DNA from: Myxococcales bacterium UBA1660
GTDB lineage: Bacteria; Myxococcota_A; Polyangia; Polyangiales; Houyiibacteriaceae
Length of the DNA: 64,000 bases
Direction: 5' to 3'
Assembly (NCBI GenBank): GCA_002320815.1
Contig: DCLA01000128.1
Coordinates: 150,332 to 214,331 of the forward strand
The notes under the pieces are model-generated. The model worked only from the letters and a program-made list of their open reading frames with translations. It was not told the DNA's origin and did not search any database. Shown piece after piece: positions 16,924 to 26,145 of the stretch. The stretch's first letter is position 1, and each line of letters opens with the position of its first letter. Position numbers and translations under genes: made by a program.

Positions 16924-18720
16924 TCAGCTCCCGGTCGCCAGCTTGATGAGGGTGAGTGAGAGACTCGTCAGTGCTTCGCCGACGATGAAGCCGGCGGCCA
17001 CCGGCACGAGGACGTCCGCGTAGTAGCGGCGCCCCTTGACCTTCTCCAAGACCATCGAGGCCACGCAGCCGATGCCGTAGCCCAGGGTGATCTCGAAGGG
17101 CAGGTACATGGCCAGGCCGATGAGCACGCCGAGGCCGGCGATGGGGAAGAGCGCCAGGCCGATGCCGATGGCCGAGCCCGCGAGGTACTTGTCGAGGGGC
17201 GCCTCGCCGCTGACGACGCCCTGGACCATGCCCTGGAGCGCGCCGGCCTGGGGCGCCGGGAGACAGTCGGCGGTCTCGTTGCGGCAGGCGAGCGACTCGG
17301 GCCCGAAGCCGTTGGCGCCGTCGGGACCGGCCTGCCAGAGGAGCCACACGGTGCCCACGGCGATGGCCGGGCCGACCCAGGCGACCATGAACTGCACCAG
17401 CTGCTGGCGCTTGGGCACCGAGCCCACCAGGTGGCCGGTCTTCAGGTCGCTCATCATGTCGGCGCACTGGTTGGTGGCCACGCAGACCGCCACGCCGATG
17501 GTCACCGCGAGCATGATGTTGTTGGCGGTGAGGGCCAGCATCAGCGTGACCGCGATGAGGGCCAGGCCGCTGAGCGGCGAGATGTCGGTGGCGCCGGTGG
17601 CCTGGGCCACGATGAGCCCGGCCAGGCCGAGCCACACGGTGCCGGCCACCGCCACGCTGACCGCCATGGCGATGGCGCCGTTGGAGCCGATGATGGCCAC
17701 GGCGAAGAGCGCGACGAAGGCGCCCACCAGGCCGAAGCCGAGCACGCTCGGAGGGAGCTCGTCGTTGCTGGCGTCGCCGCTCTTGGCCAGCTTGGCCGCG
17801 GCGCGGAGCGAGCTGATGGCGCCCTTGAGCGCCGGGTAGCTCAGCACGACGCCCATGAGCGCGCCGCCGATGAGGACGCCGATGCCCACCGGGCGGAGGT
17901 TCGCGCCGTAGATGGCCCACTTGAGGTCCGCGCCGGCGGCGCCCTCGGGGACCCAGCCCTGCGCGGCGACGAAGGGCGCGATGACCCACCAGGCCAGGAT
18001 GCCGCCGACGGCGAAGGCCAGGCCGCCCTTGCCGCTGAGGAGGCCGGCGCCGAAGTTCGCCATGGAGAGGGAGAGCGCGGTGCCCGCGAAGAGCACCCCG
18101 GCCGCGCCGGTGTCCGAGCCGCCGGTGAGCGAGCGGAGGCCCTCGCCGATCTCCAGAGTCTCGGGAACGATCTCGAACTTGGTGGCCAGCGTGATGGCCA
18201 ACGAGACCGCGAAGCCGGCGGCCAGGAGCACCGACTTCTTCATGCCCGCGCCCGGCGACTTCAGGATCGTGGCCACGGCGATGCCCGAGGGGAACTTCAG
18301 CCGCTCGATCTCGATCATCTGCTTCCGCAGCGGGATGATCACCACGATGCCCATGAACGACCCGGCGACCGCCGAGAGGATCACGATGGGGAAGTTGATC
18401 TCGTCGCCGAGCCCCAGCAGGTAGAGCGCGGGGAAGGTGAACACCACGCCGGCCGAGGCGGTGTTGATGCCCGACGCGATCGTCTGGTTGATGTTGTTCT
18501 CGACGATCGAGCCGGCGCCCTCGATGCCGAAGGCCTTGCGGCCCACGCCGCGCAGGAGCGCGAAGCCCATGATCGCGGCGACCGTGGAGCCGGGCAGCCC
18601 GAAGCCGAGCTTGAGGCCGATGTAGACGAAGGCCGCCGTCATCACGGCGCCCTGGATGACTCCCAGGGCGACGGCTCCGAACGTGACCTCGCGGTAGCCC
18701 TTCGTGGAGGCAGCGGACAT
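16924..18720 (-). CDS. Oligopeptide transporter, OPT family
   Basis: A 598-residue polytopic membrane protein with about 14-16 hydrophobic segments. It has OPT/YSL family hallmarks: GAVMTAAFVYIGLKLGFGLPGS near the N-terminus (shown here in part), SIVENNINQTIASGINTAS, the ERLKFPSGIAVATIL segment, and NNIMLAVTIGVAVCVATNQCADMMSDLKTGHLVG in the second half. Known members are proton-driven importers of short peptides or metal chelates. It is followed by a coupled small membrane protein. The ATG at 18720 lies opposite the lipoprotein dehydrogenase start at 18829, leaving a 108-nt divergent promoter region. Confidence 0.9.
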   Translation of the reverse strand: MSAASTKGYREVTFGAVALGVIQGAVMTAAFVYIGLKLGFGLPGSTVAAIMGFALLRGVGRKAFGIEGAGSIVENNINQTIASGINTASAGVVFTFPALYLLGLGDEINFPIVILSAVAGSFMGIVVIIPLRKQMIEIERLKFPSGIAVATILKSPGAGMKKSVLLAAGFAVSLAITLATKFEIVPETLEIGEGLRSLTGGSDTGAAGVLFAGTALSLSMANFGAGLLSGKGGLAFAVGGILAWWVIAPFVAAQGWVPEGAAGADLKWAIYGANLRPVGIGVLIGGALMGVVLSYPALKGAISSLRAAAKLAKSGDASNDELPPSVLGFGLVGAFVALFAVAIIGSNGAIAMAVSVAVAGTVWLGLAGLIVAQATGATDISPLSGLALIAVTLMLALTANNIMLAVTIGVAVCVATNQCADMMSDLKTGHLVGSVPKRQQLVQFMVAWVGPAIAVGTVWLLWQAGPDGANGFGPESLACRNETADCLPAPQAGALQGMVQGVVSGEAPLDKYLAGSAIGIGLALFPIAGLGVLIGLAMYLPFEITLGYGIGCVASMVLEKVKGRRYYADVLVPVAAGFIVGEALTSLSLTLIKLATGS

Positions 18721-18828
18721 GGGGCGGTCTGTTACCGCGCCGTCACGCGAGAATCAACGGGCGGGCCCCGGAAGTCGCCGGGACGGGCCGAATTGGCCGA
18801 GCGGACCCGGCCCGACTAAGAAGGGACC

Positions 18829-20166
18829 ATGCTTCGTGGATGGGTGCATGCTGGCCTGGTCCTCGCCCTCGTGGCGACGGGCTGCGGCGACGACGATGGT
18901 GACGGCGAGGACACGGTGGCGGGCGACGCCGGGCCGAGGTCCGACGGCGGACCGCCGGACGACCTCGGGCTCGACGCGGGGGACGCGGGCGAGGAGCCCG
19001 GCGAGTGCGGCCTGGCTGCCGCACCGGACCTCGCGCTGGAGAACATCCTGGTCGACGGGGGGGCCTTCGAGCAGCCCCTCTTCGCCACCACGGCGCCCGG
19101 GGAGCCCGACGTGCTCTACGTGGTGGAGAAGCCCGGCCGAATCGTCCGGGTCGTCGACGGCCGCCGGGAGGGGACCTTCCTGGACTTCACCGGCCAGACC
19201 GGCGCCGGCGAGGACCTGGCGACCAGCGGCGAGCAGGGTCTGCTCGGGCTGGCCTTCCACCCCGACTACGCGACCAACGGCCGCTTCTTCGTCTTCTTCA
19301 CCCCCAGCTCGCCGCGGCGGAACGTGGTCGCCGAGTACCGGCGCAGCGCCGACCCGACGCTGGCGGAGGAGACCGAGGTCGCCCGGCTGGTGTCGATCGA
19401 GGATCGCGAGTCCAACCACAACGGCGGCGTCCTCGCCTTTGGGCCCGACGGATATCTCTACGTCGGCACCGGTGACGAGGGCGGCGGCGGGGACGGCATC
19501 GGCGACGGGAGCCACGGCCCCATCGGCAACGCCCAGAACGTGGAGAACCTCTTCGGGAGCATCCTGCGCCTCGACGTCGACGCGGCCGCCAACGCCTACG
19601 CCAGCCCCGGCGCGCCCTTCGTCGCGGGCGGCCTCCCGCAGATCTGGGCCTACGGGCTCCGGAACCCCTGGCGCATGTCCTTCGACGACGCGACCGGCGA
19701 CCTCTGGATCGGCGACGTCGGCCAGAACGAGGTCGAGGAGATCGACTTCCTCCCCGCCGGCCACCCCGGCGGCGCCAACTTCGGCTGGCGCGCCTACGAG
19801 GGCGACGCCGTCTTCGACGACGCGTTGACCGCTCGGGTCGACGGTGCCGGCTACGTCCAGCCCATCCTCTCGGTGCCCCAGGGCGCCGAGGACCTGCCCA
19901 TCCGCGGCGCGGGGTCGATCACCGGTGGCCGCGTCTACCGCGGCGACGCCATCCCCGGGCTCCAGGGCTTCTATGTCTACTCCGACTACGTCTCCAACGA
20001 CGTCGCCGCGTTCCAGCGCTGCGACGGCGAGGTGCGCCAACACGCGCGCCTCCCCGGCCTGCGCATGGCCGGCGGCGGCGTGGTCTCCATCGACCAGGAC
20101 GGGGCCGGCGAGCTCCTCCTGGTGAACCTCAACCAAGGCGCGATCTTCCGCGTGGTGACCCCGTGA
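18829..20166 (+). CDS. PQQ-type sugar/sorbosone dehydrogenase lipoprotein
   Basis: A 445-residue lipoprotein (lipobox VATGC) with an Asp/Gly-rich spacer (about 20-60). A six-bladed beta-propeller of the GSDH (glucose/sorbosone dehydrogenase) family follows. Matching motifs are GEQGLLGLAFHPDY, the active-site-type SNHNGGVLAFGPDGYLYVGT, GLRNPWRMSFD and GDVGQNEVEEID. Family members oxidise aldoses or related alcohols using bound PQQ, though some homologues have other roles. No PQQ synthesis genes are in the window. The stop overlaps the next gene's GTG by four bases. Confidence 0.85.
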   Translation: MLRGWVHAGLVLALVATGCGDDDGDGEDTVAGDAGPRSDGGPPDDLGLDAGDAGEEPGECGLAAAPDLALENILVDGGAFEQPLFATTAPGEPDVLYVVEKPGRIVRVVDGRREGTFLDFTGQTGAGEDLATSGEQGLLGLAFHPDYATNGRFFVFFTPSSPRRNVVAEYRRSADPTLAEETEVARLVSIEDRESNHNGGVLAFGPDGYLYVGTGDEGGGGDGIGDGSHGPIGNAQNVENLFGSILRLDVDAAANAYASPGAPFVAGGLPQIWAYGLRNPWRMSFDDATGDLWIGDVGQNEVEEIDFLPAGHPGGANFGWRAYEGDAVFDDALTARVDGAGYVQPILSVPQGAEDLPIRGAGSITGGRVYRGDAIPGLQGFYVYSDYVSNDVAAFQRCDGEVRQHARLPGLRMAGGGVVSIDQDGAGELLLVNLNQGAIFRVVTP

Positions 20167-21518
20167 ACCTGCCCACCGACTCCTCTCCCTTCGCCGCCCG
20201 TCGCGCCCGGCTCGCCGCCGCCCTCGGGGGCCGCTCGGCCTGGATCCCCGCCGGGTCCCCCGTCAGCCGCAACTACCCGGCCGCCCTCTACCCCTATCGG
20301 GCCTCGAGCCACTTCCTCTACCTGGTGGGCGCGGCCCTCCCCGGCGCCCATCTGGTCTTCGACGAGCGCGGCAAGGCGGCCCTCTACCTGCCCACCCCCG
20401 CCGACGACGACGCCCTCTGGCACGGCGAGACCCCGGCGCCCGCGGCCATCGGCGAGGCGCTCGGTCTGCGGGTCCGCCCCACCAAGGAGCTCTCGGTCGA
20501 CGGCATGCTCACCGTCGCCGCGCCGGACCTGGCCACCCGCCAGAAGCAGCTCGCCCACCTGGGCCACGAGCCCGGGGGTGCCGAGGACGCGCCGCTGCTG
20601 GACGCGCTGGTCTCGCTCCGCGCGGTCCACGACGAGCACGCGCTCGCCGGCCTCCGCCGCGCCGCCGAGGGCACCGTCGCCGCCCACCGGGCGGGCATGG
20701 CCGCGACTCGTCCGGGCGCGACCGAGCACGAGGTCCGCACCGCGATGGTCGCGGCGATGAGCCAACGCGGGATGGGGACCGCCTACCGGCCCATCGTGTC
20801 CGTGCACGGCGAGGTCCTCCACAACGAGACCTACCCGAACACCTGCCGCGCCGGGGACCTCCTCCTCGCCGACGTGGGCGCCGAGACCCACGACGGCTGG
20901 GCCGGCGACGTGACCCGCACCTGGCCGGTGAGCGGCTCTTTCACCGACGCCCAGCGCGCGGTCTACGACGTGGTGCTCGCCAGCCAACACCGAGCCATCG
21001 CCAAGTGCACCGCGGGGACTCGGTACCGGGACGTGCACCTCGAGGCCTCGTTGGCCCTCGCGGAGGGCCTGGTCGAGCTCGGCCTCCTGCGCGGTGAGCC
21101 CCAGGCCATCGTGGACGCCGACGCCCACGCGCTCTTCTTCCCGCATGGGGTGGGACACCTGATCGGCCTCGACGTCCACGACATGGAGGACCTCGGCGAC
21201 CGCGCCGGCTACGCGCCGGGGCGGGCCCGGAGCGAGCGCTTCGGCCTCGGCTACCTACGCCTCGATCGCGACCTGGAGCCGGGGATGGCGGTCACCATCG
21301 AGCCCGGCTTCTACATGGTCCCGGCGATCCTCGACCACGAGCGCTTCCGTTCCCTCCGCGAGGAGTACGTCGACGAGAAGAAGCTCGCCGAGCTCCGGGG
21401 CGAGGTCCGCGGCATCCGCATCGAGGACGACGTGGTGATCACCGACGGCGCCCCGGAGGTGCTCACCGCCGCCGCACCCAAGACCGCCGACGCGGTCGAA
21501 GCCGCGGTCGGGGCCTGA
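20163..21518 (+). CDS. pepP: Xaa-Pro aminopeptidase, M24B family
   Basis: A 451-residue metallopeptidase that removes N-terminal residues preceding proline. An N-terminal creatinase-like domain (about 1-165) is followed by a pita-bread catalytic domain. The five expected metal ligands are present: Asp237 (LLLADVGAE), Asp249 (GWAGDVTRTWP), His328 (FFPHGVGHLIG), Glu380 (TIEPGFY) and Glu421 (RIEDDVVIT). The GTG start overlaps the stop of the sugar dehydrogenase gene (GTGA). It is probably cytosolic. The symbol reflects the family and is not a proven orthology. Confidence 0.9.
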   Translation: MNLPTDSSPFAARRARLAAALGGRSAWIPAGSPVSRNYPAALYPYRASSHFLYLVGAALPGAHLVFDERGKAALYLPTPADDDALWHGETPAPAAIGEALGLRVRPTKELSVDGMLTVAAPDLATRQKQLAHLGHEPGGAEDAPLLDALVSLRAVHDEHALAGLRRAAEGTVAAHRAGMAATRPGATEHEVRTAMVAAMSQRGMGTAYRPIVSVHGEVLHNETYPNTCRAGDLLLADVGAETHDGWAGDVTRTWPVSGSFTDAQRAVYDVVLASQHRAIAKCTAGTRYRDVHLEASLALAEGLVELGLLRGEPQAIVDADAHALFFPHGVGHLIGLDVHDMEDLGDRAGYAPGRARSERFGLGYLRLDRDLEPGMAVTIEPGFYMVPAILDHERFRSLREEYVDEKKLAELRGEVRGIRIEDDVVITDGAPEVLTAAAPKTADAVEAAVGA

Positions 21519-21570
21519 CGCGTCCGCTGGCCGGGGTGTGGTCCACGACTCACGCCCCGGCGCGGCTGTC

Positions 21571-21609
21571 GCGCGAAGCCCGCTGCGCGCCGCGGCCCGG
21601 GCTTCGCGC
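21571..21609. other. 12-bp inverted repeat in the gap after the aminopeptidase
   Basis: GCGCGAAGCCCG (21571-21582) and its exact complement (21598-21609) are separated by 15 nt. It lies 53 nt after the aminopeptidase stop and could terminate that operon. The rest of the 203-nt gap (21519-21721) shows nothing else I can support. Confidence 0.4.
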
Positions 21610-21721
21610 CTCGGCGCCGCTCACCGGATCCCCCGGCGACATCGGGTGATCCGCCCGTGTAGCGCGCTTCGCGGCCCGGGCCGGCGCCGCGCTGGCGCGG
21701 GTCCTGCTCAGGGAGAGGGCC

Positions 21722-22208
21722 ATGGACGACACCCCGACTTCCTCGACCCCTCGCCCCGTGCTCTCCGCCTTGGTGCTCCTGGCGAGCCCCGCGTTCCTCG
21801 CCTCGTTGGTCGCCTGCCCCGGCGCCGCTCGGGCCGACGCACCGCCCGACTCCTGGACCCGCGAAGCCCCCGCACCGGACGCGCCGGAGGCGCCCGACGA
21901 CCCGGATCCCCACGCCCCCCTGGACGACCGGGCCCTGGCCGCCTGGGACCACTTCGGGTTCTCCATGGGCTTCATGGGCGGGCTCCGGCGCTTCGACCGG
22001 ATGGCCTTCCGGGGCGACGCCGGGGTCGACCCGAGCCTCTGGCGCCAGGCCCCCTTCGATGGCGTCCAGGCCTACGGTCTGCGCTATGCGCGCGGGCGTC
22101 CGGCTCCACGTGCGCAAGTGGTTCTTCGCGGCCATCGCCGGCGAGATCGGCGTCGTCGGTCCGATGGTCTGGGCCGCGGACCTCAGCGTCGGCTTCGCCG
22201 TCATGTGA
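21722..22208 (+). pseudogene. Exported membrane-type protein with a +1 frameshift
   Basis: The gene opens at 21722 with a strong GGGAGAGGGCC leader and a signal peptide (VLSALVLLASPAFLASLVAC...ARADA). The mature part runs FGFSMGFMGGLRRFDRMAF to GVQAYGLRYARG. There the frame turns into Arg-rich nonsense. One frame over, the sequence continues sensibly as GVRLHVRKWFFAAIAGEIG and ends VGFAVM at 22208. Removing one G from the GGG at 22094-22096 gives a continuous protein of about 161 residues, resembling a small outer-membrane barrel. It is either a genuine frameshift or a base-calling error. No named family is recognised. Confidence 0.55.
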
Positions 22209-22253
22209 GCCCGCCCCTCGCGGACGTCACGGGCGCGAGCTACACCGGAGCCC

Positions 22254-24464
22254 GTGCTCGAAGGACTGAACGCGCCCCAACGTGAAGCGGTGCTCCACGG
22301 CGACGGCCCCTTGGTGGTCTTCGCCGGCGCGGGCAGCGGCAAGACGCGGGTGATCACCCGGCGCGTCGCCCACCTGATCGGCGAGCGTGGGGTGGCCCCC
22401 TGGAAGATCCTCGCCGTGACCTTCACCAACAAGGCCGCGGGCGAGATGCGCCAGCGCCTCCAGGCGCTGGTCCCCGGGGACGCGCGCGGGCTGGTGGTAG
22501 GCACCTTCCACTCCACCTGCGCGCGCTTCCTGCGGCACTACGCCCACCGCATCGACCTGAAGCGCGACTTCACCATCTACGACGATTCGGACCAGAAGGC
22601 GCTCCTGAAGCGTGTGATGGGCGACCTGGACGTGGACCCCAAGCGCTTCCCGCCCCGGCAGCTCTCGGCGAGCATCCAGCGCGCCAAGCAGGAGATGGTC
22701 GAAGTCGGCGAGCGCGACGATCTCAGCGGCTACTACCGCGACGTGGTGGTGAAGGTCGCCGAGACCTACGAGGCTCGGAAGAGCCAAGCGGGCGCCCTGG
22801 ACTTCGGCGACCTGATCTACCGGCTCACCCTCGAGCTCGAGAAGGACGACGAGCTCCGCCGGGACGTCAGCGGGCGCTTCGAGCACCTCCTGGTCGACGA
22901 GTTCCAGGACACGAACCACGCCCAGCTCCGGCTGGTGCGTGCCCTGGCCAGCGTCCACGGCAACCTGACCGTGGTCGGCGACGACGACCAGAGCATCTAC
23001 CGATGGCGCGGCGCCGACCGGCGCAACATCCTCGACTTCCGCCGGCACTACCCCGCTGCGCACATCGTGAAGCTGGAGCAGAACTACCGCTCCAGCGCGC
23101 GGATCCTCCGAGCGGCGCACGCGGTCATCTCCCGCAACGACGACCGGGAGCCCAAGGAGCTCTGGACCGAGAAGGACGAGGGCGAGCGCGTCTTCGTCCT
23201 CGGCGCCGACGACGAGCGGCAGGAGGCCCAGTTCGTGGTCCGCGGCTGCGAAGAGCTCCGCTCGAAGGGCGAGAGCCTGGACTCCATCGCCGTCCTCTAC
23301 CGAACGAACGCCCAGTCGCGCGTGATCGAAGAGCGACTCCTCGCGGAGGACATCCCCTACCGCGTCGTGGGCGGCGTGCGCTTCTACGACCGCGCCGAGG
23401 TCAAGGACCTGCTGGCCTACCTGCGCATCCTGACCAACCCCGCCGACGACGTCAGCCTCCTGCGCATCGTGAACACGCCGACCCGGGGCATCGGCAAGAC
23501 CACCCTGAGCCGGCTCCTCGACCTCGCCGCCGAGACCGGCGTGGGCGTCTGGGACGCGATGGCCCACGCTCCCAAGGACGGGCGCTTCTCCAAGGGCGTG
23601 CTGCGCAAGCTCGACGCCTTCCGCAAGCTCGTCGAGAAGCTCCAGGAGCGCGCGTCGCTGCCGCTGCCCGACCTGGGCGGCCTGGTCCTCGAGGAGAGCG
23701 GGTACCTCGCGATGCTCCAGGCGGAGAACACCCCCGAGGCCGACGCGCGGATGCAGAACCTCGCCGAGCTCGTGGGCTCGATGAACGACTTCACCGAGCG
23801 CAACGAGAACGCCACCCTCACCGCCTTCCTGGAAGACGTGACGCTCCAGAGCGCCATCGACGCGGCCGACCTCGAGGAGCCCCGGGTCACCCTGATGACG
23901 GTCCACTCCGCCAAGGGCCTCGAGTACCCCACCGTCATGGTGACCGGCCTGGAAGAGGGGATGTTCCCCTTCGTGCGCCCGGGCGCCGCCGGCGGCGAAG
24001 ACCCCGAGGAGATGGCCGAGGAGCGCCGGCTCGCCTACGTGGCCTTCACCCGCGCCGAAGACCGGCTGATCCTCAGTTACGCGCGGGCTCGGCGCATCTT
24101 CAACAACACCCAGGTCGGTACTCCCTCGCGCTTCCTCCTCGACCTCCCCCGCGAGGACCTCACCTGGATCGGCGACCAGCCCACCCGCGCCCGGACCCGG
24201 AGCGCCGCCCCCGCCTATCGACCGGATCCCTGGGACGCGCCGCCGGCCCCGCGCCGCTCGCCGCCTCGGGGGCACGACAGCTACATCGACTACTCCGAAG
24301 GTTCGGACATCGGGCTCGGCGAGGGCAGCCGCGTCTGGCACCCCAAGTTCGGCCATGGCCGGGTCACCGAGGTGCGGCACGGGATGGTCCCGCCCCGGGT
24401 CGCCGTGCGCTTCGACGACGGTCGCACCAAAGTGATCCAGTCGGACCGTCTTCAGCCCGGATAA
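22254..24464 (+). CDS. pcrA: UvrD/PcrA-type superfamily 1 DNA helicase
   Basis: A 736-residue 3'-5' DNA helicase for repair and replication-fork processing. All core motifs are seen: Walker A FAGAGSGKT (about residue 23), LAVTFTNKAA, Walker B LLVDEFQDTN, GDDDQSIYRWRGA, LEQNYRS, and late motifs VTLMTVHSAKGLEYP and VAFTRAEDRL. The C-terminus (VWHPKFGHGRVTEV...VRFDDGRTKVI) is the Tudor-like tail of PcrA/UvrD that binds RNA polymerase. GTG start at 22254. Length is normal for the family. It stands alone between unrelated genes. Confidence 0.93.
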   Translation: MLEGLNAPQREAVLHGDGPLVVFAGAGSGKTRVITRRVAHLIGERGVAPWKILAVTFTNKAAGEMRQRLQALVPGDARGLVVGTFHSTCARFLRHYAHRIDLKRDFTIYDDSDQKALLKRVMGDLDVDPKRFPPRQLSASIQRAKQEMVEVGERDDLSGYYRDVVVKVAETYEARKSQAGALDFGDLIYRLTLELEKDDELRRDVSGRFEHLLVDEFQDTNHAQLRLVRALASVHGNLTVVGDDDQSIYRWRGADRRNILDFRRHYPAAHIVKLEQNYRSSARILRAAHAVISRNDDREPKELWTEKDEGERVFVLGADDERQEAQFVVRGCEELRSKGESLDSIAVLYRTNAQSRVIEERLLAEDIPYRVVGGVRFYDRAEVKDLLAYLRILTNPADDVSLLRIVNTPTRGIGKTTLSRLLDLAAETGVGVWDAMAHAPKDGRFSKGVLRKLDAFRKLVEKLQERASLPLPDLGGLVLEESGYLAMLQAENTPEADARMQNLAELVGSMNDFTERNENATLTAFLEDVTLQSAIDAADLEEPRVTLMTVHSAKGLEYPTVMVTGLEEGMFPFVRPGAAGGEDPEEMAEERRLAYVAFTRAEDRLILSYARARRIFNNTQVGTPSRFLLDLPREDLTWIGDQPTRARTRSAAPAYRPDPWDAPPAPRRSPPRGHDSYIDYSEGSDIGLGEGSRVWHPKFGHGRVTEVRHGMVPPRVAVRFDDGRTKVIQSDRLQPG

Positions 24465-24543
24465 TTCGACATCGAGTGCCCTTTATGGGGCCTTTTCGTC
24501 GCCGGGCACCGGCCCAAAACCCTGCTAGCCTTCCCATCCCCCC

Positions 24544-25944
24544 GTGGTCTTCGTTCCCACAAAGAACGCCCTCCTCGCCGGGCGCTACGAGTTCGAGCGA
24601 CCCGTCGGTGAAGGCGGGATGGGCGCCGTCTGGCGCGCGCGCGATCTGCGCCTCCACTGCCCCGTCGCAGTGAAGGTTCTCTGGCACGATGGCCGGGACA
24701 GCGAGGCGCTGAGCCAGCGCTTCCTCCGCGAGGCCCGGGTGGCGGCGTCGGTCCAGCACGTAAACGTCGTGCGGACGACCGACTTCGGCATCGAGGACGA
24801 CACGCCGTACATGGTCATGGAGCTCGTCGAAGGCGAGAGCCTCGCCGACCGGATGGGCAAGCGGCCGCCGCTCTCCATCAACGAGTGCGTGGAGATCGCC
24901 TCCTCGGTCCTCCGCGGCCTCGCGGCGGCCCACGACGTCGGCGTGATCCATCGGGACATCAAGCCGGAGAACGTGCACCTGGTCGCCGACCGGGACGGTG
25001 TCTTCCCCAAGATCCTCGACTTCGGCATCGCCAGCGCGCTCAAGCCGGAGGGCCGCGTCTCGGTCCAGACCACCCAGGCCGGCGGCCTGGTCGGCACCCC
25101 GCACTACATGTCCCCCGAACAGGCCCGGGGCCTCCCCGACCTCGACGCCCGCTCCGACGTGTACGCGGTCGGCGCGATGCTCTACGAGATGCTCACCGGA
25201 GCCACCCCGGTCGACGCCGAGCTGCCGGGCGACCTCTTGCTCGCGGTGGTGAAGGAAGCCCACGTGCCCGCCATCGAGCGGCGACCCGAGCTGGGCAAGC
25301 GGCTCTCGCACGCCCTGGACATCGCTCTGCGCAAGGACCGCGACGAGCGCTACCCGACGGCCAGCGCGTTCCGCAAAGCGCTCCACGACGCGATCCCCAA
25401 GACACCCAAGTCGCGGCCCGACGTCACCGGTCCCATTCAGATCCGCGATCGGATGATCTCGGAGCCCCCGGGACCGACCGACCGCCCCACCCTGGACGCC
25501 GACGAGCTGCTCTCCGGTGCGTACCTCCCGCCGCCGGCGCCGCCGCGCTCCCGCACCGCGCTCCTGGTGGGCGCGGCGGTGGTGCTCGCCGCAGCGCTGG
25601 TCGCGGTGGGGATCTTCTTGGGTGCGTCGGAGGGCGAGGTCGCCAGCCCCACCGCGGACGCCCCGCAGACCCGGGAAGCCGAGGCCCCCGAGGCCCCCGA
25701 GCCGCCGGCGCCCACCGCCACGGTCGCCGTTCCGACCGCCGCCCTGCCGCCCACCGAGGTCCCCGCCGAGGGACCTCCCGTCGAAGAAGCCGAAGAGGCG
25801 CCCGAGGCCCCCGTGCGCCGACGGGCGGCCCGCATGCGCGCGGCGACGACCGAGATGGCGGCGACCCCGGCCGAGATGGCCCCGGTGAGCGAGATGAGCG
25901 CGTCGATGGGCACGCCCACCGCGTTCCGCGACCTCGACTACTGA
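24544..25944 (+). CDS. Transmembrane Ser/Thr protein kinase with AFRxLDY tail
   Basis: A 466-residue Hanks-type kinase. The kinase domain (about 14-285) has the glycine loop GEGGMGAVW, Lys44 in VAVK, the catalytic HRDIKPEN with Asp138, Mg-binding Asp159 (DFG), and HYMSPEQARG. A linker and a transmembrane helix (about 339-361) follow. An Ala/Pro/Glu-rich tail of about 105 residues on the far side of the membrane ends TAFRDLDY. No PASTA or other sensor domain is present. GTG start at 24544. A similar kinase with a near-identical last eight residues follows after 201 nt. Confidence 0.9.
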   Translation: MVFVPTKNALLAGRYEFERPVGEGGMGAVWRARDLRLHCPVAVKVLWHDGRDSEALSQRFLREARVAASVQHVNVVRTTDFGIEDDTPYMVMELVEGESLADRMGKRPPLSINECVEIASSVLRGLAAAHDVGVIHRDIKPENVHLVADRDGVFPKILDFGIASALKPEGRVSVQTTQAGGLVGTPHYMSPEQARGLPDLDARSDVYAVGAMLYEMLTGATPVDAELPGDLLLAVVKEAHVPAIERRPELGKRLSHALDIALRKDRDERYPTASAFRKALHDAIPKTPKSRPDVTGPIQIRDRMISEPPGPTDRPTLDADELLSGAYLPPPAPPRSRTALLVGAAVVLAAALVAVGIFLGASEGEVASPTADAPQTREAEAPEAPEPPAPTATVAVPTAALPPTEVPAEGPPVEEAEEAPEAPVRRRAARMRAATTEMAATPAEMAPVSEMSASMGTPTAFRDLDY

Positions 25945-26145
25945 GCGACCGGCTCGCGCGGTCGTGCGTCTCACGCGGCATGGCAACTTCCGTCGCGAGT
26001 GATGGTCCGCACACTGGGACGTTCTGCCCGAGGGACAGCGCAGCATCGGTCCCCGGCGTTCGTCGTGGCGCATTGCCACGCAATACCTCCCGATCTCGCA
26101 ACTGATCGTTGCGGCACGGACCTTGCTGGGCCGCTGGACGTGTCC
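25945..26145. promoter_or_regulatory. Inter-kinase region with short dyads
   Basis: This region holds three inverted repeats: CGACCG/CGGTCG just after the first kinase (25946-25951 / 25959-25964), CGTGGC/GCCACG (26064-26069 / 26075-26080) and CGCAAC/GTTGCG (26097-26102 / 26108-26113). The last two have the same geometry (6-bp arms, 5-nt spacer) and lie 33-82 nt before the second kinase, where an operator could act. Confidence 0.3.

Noticed and set aside
24478..24496. Terminator after the helicase pcrA
   Set aside because: GCCC/GGGC with CTTTT behind it is only a 4-bp stem; too weak to call.
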